Positions 60,103 to 64,000 of a stretch of DNA of 64,000 nucleotides are shown one piece after another; positions within the stretch are counted from its first letter, which is position 1; each line of letters begins with the position of its first letter. The translations under genes and the position numbers were made by a program. The notes under the pieces are model-generated. The model saw only the letters and a program-made list of their open reading frames with translations, made no database searches and was not told the DNA's origin. This DNA comes from Dyella sedimenti (GTDB lineage Bacteria; Pseudomonadota; Gammaproteobacteria; Xanthomonadales; Rhodanobacteraceae), in assembly GCF_022760995.1 (NCBI RefSeq), contig NZ_JAKWJO010000008.1, positions 62,001 to 126,000 on the forward strand, in the 5' to 3' direction.

Positions 60103-61071
60103 TTACGCTTGCACCGCCTCCACGAGTTCGCTCAGCGTGCGCGGTGCGGGAGCGAAGAACACGGCGCCGGTGTGCGCCGTCGAGAAATCGAGCAGGCGGT
60201 CGTGCATGCCTGGCGGATCGCCGAGGAACATGCGCTCCAGCATCTTCTGCGTCACCCACAGATGCCTGGAGTAGCCGATGAAGTAGGTGCCATATTCGCC
60301 CTGGCCGGGGCGGCCGAAGGGCATGTTGTCGCGCAGGATGTCGTGCTCGGTGCCGTCGTCGTCCACGATCGTGGCGAGGGTCTTGTGCGATTTCTGGCCG
60401 CTCGTCGCGTCGGGCAATTCGACATTGCTGACGATCTCCCGGCCGATGATCCGCTCTTGCTCGTCCTTGGCGAGCCGAGCCCACGGCTGCATTTGGTGCA
60501 GATACTTCTGCACCACCAAGTAGCTGCCGCCGGCGAACGCCTGATCTTCACTGCCGACCAGCGTCGAGGCGCCGATGTCGTGCCCGGTCGGGTTGGCCGT
60601 GCCATCGACAAAGCCAAGCAGGTCGCGGGAGTCGAAGTAGCGAAAACCGACCACCTCGTCGGCCACCGTCACGCTGCTGCCCAGTTGGTCCAGCAGCAGG
60701 CGCTCGAATTCAAAACAGAGGTCCTCGCGTTCGGCACGGATGTGAAAGAACAGGTCGCCGGGCGTGGCAGGCGCGGTGTGCTTGGCACCCTCGATGGGCA
60801 CGAAGGGCCGTAGTTCCTTCGGGCGCTTCCCGGTCTGGAAACGGTCCCATAGCGCCGATCCCAGTGCAGTGATGCACGACAGCCGGCCGTTGAGATCGCG
60901 GAAGCCCACCGTTTTGATCAGGTCGTCCAGCCCGTCCAAGACGCCGGCGACCGCCTGAAGGGCCTCGTGGCCCTCGGCGACTGTCAACGTGAGAAACACC
61001 GCCGCGCGCGACAGCGGCGCATCGATGCTTTGCGAGTCAATTGGTACTCGATCCCAACCACTTCCAACCAT
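60103..61071 (-). CDS. DyP-type haem peroxidase
   Basis: The 322-aa protein starts MVGSGWDRVP with GGAGG 5 nt upstream; the longer frame needs TTG. The GxxDG-type motif is LGFVDGTANPTGHD, and the distal Arg region is TYFIGYSRHLW. It resembles the class B (YfeX-like) DyP peroxidases, which oxidise dyes, porphyrins or other aromatics with H2O2 in the cytosol. There is no Tat signal and no encapsulin gene nearby. It is island cargo next to regulators. Confidence 0.92.
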   Translation of the reverse strand: MVGSGWDRVPIDSQSIDAPLSRAAVFLTLTVAEGHEALQAVAGVLDGLDDLIKTVGFRDLNGRLSCITALGSALWDRFQTGKRPKELRPFVPIEGAKHTAPATPGDLFFHIRAEREDLCFEFERLLLDQLGSSVTVADEVVGFRYFDSRDLLGFVDGTANPTGHDIGASTLVGSEDQAFAGGSYLVVQKYLHQMQPWARLAKDEQERIIGREIVSNVELPDATSGQKSHKTLATIVDDDGTEHDILRDNMPFGRPGQGEYGTYFIGYSRHLWVTQKMLERMFLGDPPGMHDRLLDFSTAHTGAVFFAPAPRTLSELVEAVQA

Positions 61072-61189
61072 TCGTGCCTCCAAAGACCATGTTAATTCAT
61101 CATATTGCCAGAGATGGAAGCGCTATCACTGGCGCGCTAACAGGCGCGTGCCGCTGCAATTACCCGCACGCAGCCTCGGCGAGAGCGGG

Positions 61190-61843
61190 CTATGGGGTAT
61201 TCGAGCAAGCCGCCCTGTCCCTGGCAACCAACATTGCCCTGTGCTCGAACCGCTCAGAAACAACATTGGCTCGTCCGTGGGGCCGCTGCAGATATGTCAC
61301 GATCTCGTAGGGGCCGTCTGAAAGCGGTCGCATAGTGATCCCCCACGCATGGGCACGCTCAATGCGCGATTGCGCGGAGAGCCCCACTCCGTAGCCAGCG
61401 GTCACCCAAAGCGCCATCATCTCGAACGAAGTCACGTGCTGAATGCTCTGCTGGCTCAACGGAAGAAAGGACAGTCGCTGATCCAGCAGTAGGCAAGCCT
61501 CCGCCGGCCAGCGAAACACCGGATAGTCCAGAAGCTCGGCAAGCGTGATCTTCGCCTGGGCAACTAAGGGGGACCCCAGCGGCACTGCAACAGCCACGTT
61601 CTCCACCCAGAGCGGTTGGCTTTTCACGGCCGGAGCACCAGCGTTCCGAAGCGTCATTCCAGCGTCGTAGCGGCCTTCCTCAAGGCCCGTCAACAGATCA
61701 TCGGCTGAGGTCTCAAAGAACGTGATGGTGACTTCTGGTTCCTCCGCGCGCTGTAGGGCAAGAAGCGTTGTGAGGCAAGAGGATGGCACTCCGGGCGCGA
61801 TAGCAAGCCTGAAATGGGAAAACTGGCTGGTGGCGTCATGCAT
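61190..61843 (-). CDS. LysR-type effector-binding domain without HTH
   Basis: The 217-aa frame reads FRLAIAPGVPSSCLTTLLAL, then EGRYDAGMTLRN and MMALWVTAGYGVGLS, the periplasmic-binding-protein fold of LysR regulators. No winged helix precedes it: the bases that should encode it are the antisense of a divergent XRE gene and its promoter. The start is uncertain (ATG at 61843 has only a weak GGGGG). It may be a 5'-truncated remnant or a stand-alone ligand-binding protein. GC content is lower than in the housekeeping part. Confidence 0.7.
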   Translation of the reverse strand: MHDATSQFSHFRLAIAPGVPSSCLTTLLALQRAEEPEVTITFFETSADDLLTGLEEGRYDAGMTLRNAGAPAVKSQPLWVENVAVAVPLGSPLVAQAKITLAELLDYPVFRWPAEACLLLDQRLSFLPLSQQSIQHVTSFEMMALWVTAGYGVGLSAQSRIERAHAWGITMRPLSDGPYEIVTYLQRPHGRANVVSERFEHRAMLVARDRAACSNTP

Positions 61844-61906
61844 GAGGGCCCCCAATAAGCGATCTGTCCAGAAAGGCAAACCAGCGTTGCAGGAAAGAGT
61901 GAAGTT

Positions 61907-61932
61907 TAACGTCGTTATCTTTAACGTGGTTA
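61907..61932. promoter_or_regulatory. two tandem palindromes, XRE operators (candidate)
   Basis: TAACGTCGTTA and TAACGTGGTTA, 15 bp apart from start to start, lie in the gap between the LysR-like and XRE genes and 31 bp before the XRE start. Their similarity and spacing suggest binding sites for the XRE protein. Confidence 0.65.
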
Positions 61933-61962
61933 ATTGTGGCAGATTGTTTGACGCTTCTGCTA

Positions 61963-62256
61963 ATGCAGAAATCAACAATTCAGCCAGGCCGTCCTTCTGG
62001 CACATCGACGTATGAATCCGAGTCGGCGTTAGCCTTCGGACAGGCCGTGCGCGCTGCGCGCGTCGCTCAAGGAGTCGCGCAAGACGAGTTCGCATCTCGG
62101 GCAAGCATTTCGCGTTCTCACATGGGTAAGATCGAGCGTGGTGAGCACGTGCCCACGCTTCCGCTCATACTGAAAATTTCTACGGCACTTGGAATAAGCG
62201 CGGCTGACCTGATGACGGCGACCGAACGCAATCTGCGTGCCGACACTGATCCCTGA
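61963..62256 (+). CDS. XRE-family transcriptional regulator
   Basis: The 97-aa protein has a canonical Cro/C1 helix-turn-helix: FGQAVRAARVAQGVAQDEFA then SISRSHMGKIERGEHVPTLP. The N-terminal 20 residues are poorly conserved, and a GTG 27 bp upstream is an alternative start. It probably regulates itself and the divergent LysR-like gene through the tandem palindromes. Confidence 0.88.
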   Translation: MQKSTIQPGRPSGTSTYESESALAFGQAVRAARVAQGVAQDEFASRASISRSHMGKIERGEHVPTLPLILKISTALGISAADLMTATERNLRADTDP

Positions 62257-62278
62257 GTGTCTAGCCTGCCAGGCTCCG

Positions 62279-63169
62279 TCAACCGTCCGAAGAGTCGCGA
62301 AGGCGAACGATAAATCGCTCCACCGAAGCCGATAAATTGCCGCCGTCGGGCCGAAGCAGGTAGGTGGTGATCACGGCAGAATCCATCGCCAAGGGGCGGA
62401 TCACCACATCCGGCCGTTGGGAGATGGGAATCTTGGTCGCCGTCATGAAGCCGATGCCGTAGCCGGCGCCGACCAACGTGAGCATCATGTCCAGCGAGGA
62501 CACTTCCTCGACAACATTCAGCTTGTGCTCCAACGTGTTGAGCAGCCGCTTGAGTTCGCGGCAATAGCCCTCGCATACCTGCGGGTCGCACAGGACAAGT
62601 GGATGGCCTTGAAGTTCTTGAAGTGGCACCTCCTTGTAGGTGAGCAATGAGTGACGAGCTGGCACCGCAATCACCAGCGGGTCGTGCCAGATTGGTTCGG
62701 CAGCGATACCGTCGCCGACATCGCCCGTGTGCGCGAACCCGATCATGAAGTCGCCCGAACGCAAGCCACGCACTTGCTCTGCCAGAGGCACTTCTGACAA
62801 GCGTATTTCGATCTCCGGCTCCTCGGCGCGGCAACGAGCCAGAAATGCCGACAGCCGTGGATCGATAGCCCCATCTGATACAGCGATGCGCAGGCTACCG
62901 CGCAAGCCCGATGCCACAGCCTTGGCATTTTCACGAGCCTGTTCCAGCACTGTGAATAGACGGCGAACATCTTGCAAGAAGACCGCGCCCGCCGCCGTTA
63001 GAACTGTTCCTCGTCGGTTTCGGTCGAAGAGCACTACGCCCAACTCGTCCTCAAGTTCCTTGATGGCTCGTGATAGCGGTGGTTGTTCGATATGCAGGCG
63101 CTCAGCCGCCCGCGTGAAATGTAGCTCCTCAGCAAGAACTACGAAGCAGCGAAGATGGCGCAGCTCCAT
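62279..63169 (-). CDS. LysR-family transcriptional regulator
   Basis: The 296-aa protein is complete: winged helix at 1-60 (ELRHLRCFVVLAEELHFTRA, QPPLSRAIKELEDELG) and the effector domain from about 90 (LRGSLRIAVSDGAIDPRLSAF). The effector part resembles the HTH-less neighbour at 61190, as if the two came from one family. It precedes, on the same strand, the dehydrogenase tail at 63653, with a 480-bp gap between them. The ligand is unknown, possibly an aromatic or formaldehyde-related compound. Confidence 0.93.
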   Translation of the reverse strand: MELRHLRCFVVLAEELHFTRAAERLHIEQPPLSRAIKELEDELGVVLFDRNRRGTVLTAAGAVFLQDVRRLFTVLEQARENAKAVASGLRGSLRIAVSDGAIDPRLSAFLARCRAEEPEIEIRLSEVPLAEQVRGLRSGDFMIGFAHTGDVGDGIAAEPIWHDPLVIAVPARHSLLTYKEVPLQELQGHPLVLCDPQVCEGYCRELKRLLNTLEHKLNVVEEVSSLDMMLTLVGAGYGIGFMTATKIPISQRPDVVIRPLAMDSAVITTYLLRPDGGNLSASVERFIVRLRDSSDG

Positions 63170-63205
63170 AGGCCACCCTCCCGTTCCGACTTATCCAACA
63201 CTGTG

Positions 63206-63219
63206 CTATCTCCCTATAG
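63206..63219. promoter_or_regulatory. possible LysR-type site
   Basis: CTAT and ATAG flank a 6-bp spacer, 37 bp upstream of the LysR start. The rest of the 480-bp gap from 63170 to 63652 holds no recognisable gene; short open frames on both strands give no family match. Confidence 0.25.
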
Positions 63220-63652
63220 AAGTGACTGCCATTCTGGCGGCGGCGAGTTCGGCCACATCATTGGAAACTTCTGGCTGAATGAGCCAGGGCTGGGTTGACC
63301 GTGCGATGGCCCGAGGCAGGCACAACACCAGGCGAGCCTGTCAAGTCCGTGGGGTGATAAGGATCAGACGAAGGCTATCTCCAGCCACGCACGTCAATGG
63401 ATGCCGTGCATCGTCCCCGTCTGACCCTTGGCCGATTGCGAACCAAGCGCTTGAACACGCTTGCGGTTGATCATCACCTGCGGATTGCTGAGGCTCTGCT
63501 CCTGGTCCGAGCCAAGGCAAGTACCCTGGGGCAGACGGCAAATGCCGGCGAAAATATTCGCCGGCTCCAGTTGCTGCCCGGAGACTGGCGGGACCAGAAT
63601 GCCTCTCACCAGAAAGTGTGAGACATCCTGATGCTTAGCCCGCGCCGGATGC

Positions 63653-64000
63653 TTAATGCCGCACTGAACCATGCGGGTCGATGACGTACTTGTATGCAGA
63701 ACCCGCGTCGAACTCTTTGTACGCGGCGGGCGCGTCTTCGAGCTTGATGAACTTAGTGTTCATCATCGGCGAAAGGTAAGGCATGCGATCGTTCAGTATC
63801 GCCCGCATTAACGCGTGGTTGTAGTTGGCCGTCGGAGATTGACCAGCCGACATTCGCGGCGACTTGATCCAGGCGTTGGACCATTCCAGATCCATATGGC
63901 CTTTCTTGGCTTTCGGGTCTTTCGAGATCGGGTTTGCGCAGTACACACCGACCGTACTGGTCATTCCGCCGAAGCGGACATATTTGAGCATTGCGTTGGT
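63653..64000 (-). CDS. zinc-dependent alcohol/formaldehyde dehydrogenase, C-terminal part (partial)
   Basis: The frame is open to the window edge. The tail reads VRFGGMTSTVGVYCANPISK, then GHMDLEWSNAWIKSPRMSAG and DAPAAYKEFDAGSAYKYVID. It matches the C-terminal Rossmann end of medium-chain zinc dehydrogenases of the glutathione-independent formaldehyde dehydrogenase (FdhA) type. Zinc ligands are on the missing N-terminal side. It is likely island cargo. Confidence 0.8.
   Translation of the reverse strand, partial: TNAMLKYVRFGGMTSTVGVYCANPISKDPKAKKGHMDLEWSNAWIKSPRMSAGQSPTANYNHALMRAILNDRMPYLSPMMNTKFIKLEDAPAAYKEFDAGSAYKYVIDPHGSVRH

Noticed and set aside
63170..63652. Short frames on both strands as genes
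   Set aside because: None has a ribosome site or recognisable family, and they overlap one another.

Overview
The window is GC-rich chromosomal DNA from a gammaproteobacterium. Gene order (smc-zipA, clpS-clpA-infA, nudJ-mnmA-hflD, serC-pheA-aroA, kdsB-PTP-uvrC-pgsA-tRNA-Gly), FabV as enoyl-ACP reductase and a long LigA point to the Xanthomonadales/Lysobacterales, probably Rhodanobacteraceae (Dyella/Luteibacter/Frateuria type). The order is inferred from synteny and protein style; no species can be named from this alone. There is one tRNA (Gly-GCC), no rRNA and no CRISPR array.

Layout. 0-6.6 kb: the tail of a flavin monooxygenase gene, then a tightly overlapping minus-strand operon of exported/membrane unknowns (including a DsbG-like Tat-type protein with one active-site Cys), divergent from a gene fusing an OmpR-type DNA-binding domain, a Ser/Thr kinase, one membrane helix and TPR-like repeats. 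6.7-11.2 kb: a GH31 glycosidase lipoprotein and small proteins. 11.1-13.1 kb: an Asn-codon-rich leader peptide plus terminator in front of asnB, a candidate asparagine attenuator. 13.1-24.4 kb: a retropepsin-like protease, prfB with its programmed +1 frameshift, a four-helix-bundle (IVS) protein, lysS, a short YidC paralogue, YciI, BolA, smc and zipA. 24.5-36.6 kb: an accessory stretch between zipA and ligA with a TetR/SDR operon, an orphan MbcA/ParS-type antitoxin, a higBA toxin-antitoxin pair under a palindromic, apparently leaderless promoter, a Fur-boxed PepSY/DUF3325/DUF3649-like iron operon, fabV, a photolyase remnant beside a miniature inverted-repeat element, a CPA2 antiporter, a DHA2 efflux pump and rnk. 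36.6-57.8 kb: mostly housekeeping genes (ligA, epmA, aqpZ, mnmA, clpSA, infA, serC, pheA, aroA, kdsB, uvrC, pgsA).

57.8-64 kb: tRNA-Gly is followed at once by a P4-type integrase with a ParS/MbcA-like C-terminal extension, then DyP peroxidase, a LysR effector domain without its HTH, an XRE regulator, a full LysR regulator and a formaldehyde/alcohol dehydrogenase tail. This looks like the left end of a genomic island that runs out of the window.

Repeats: three copies of an approximately 83-bp REP-like inverted repeat (24.46, 47.87, 53.50 kb), two nearly identical 272-bp MITE-like elements in opposite orientation (32.70, 48.71 kb), a short degenerate relative at 45.4 kb, and a large hairpin at 19.64-19.74 kb.
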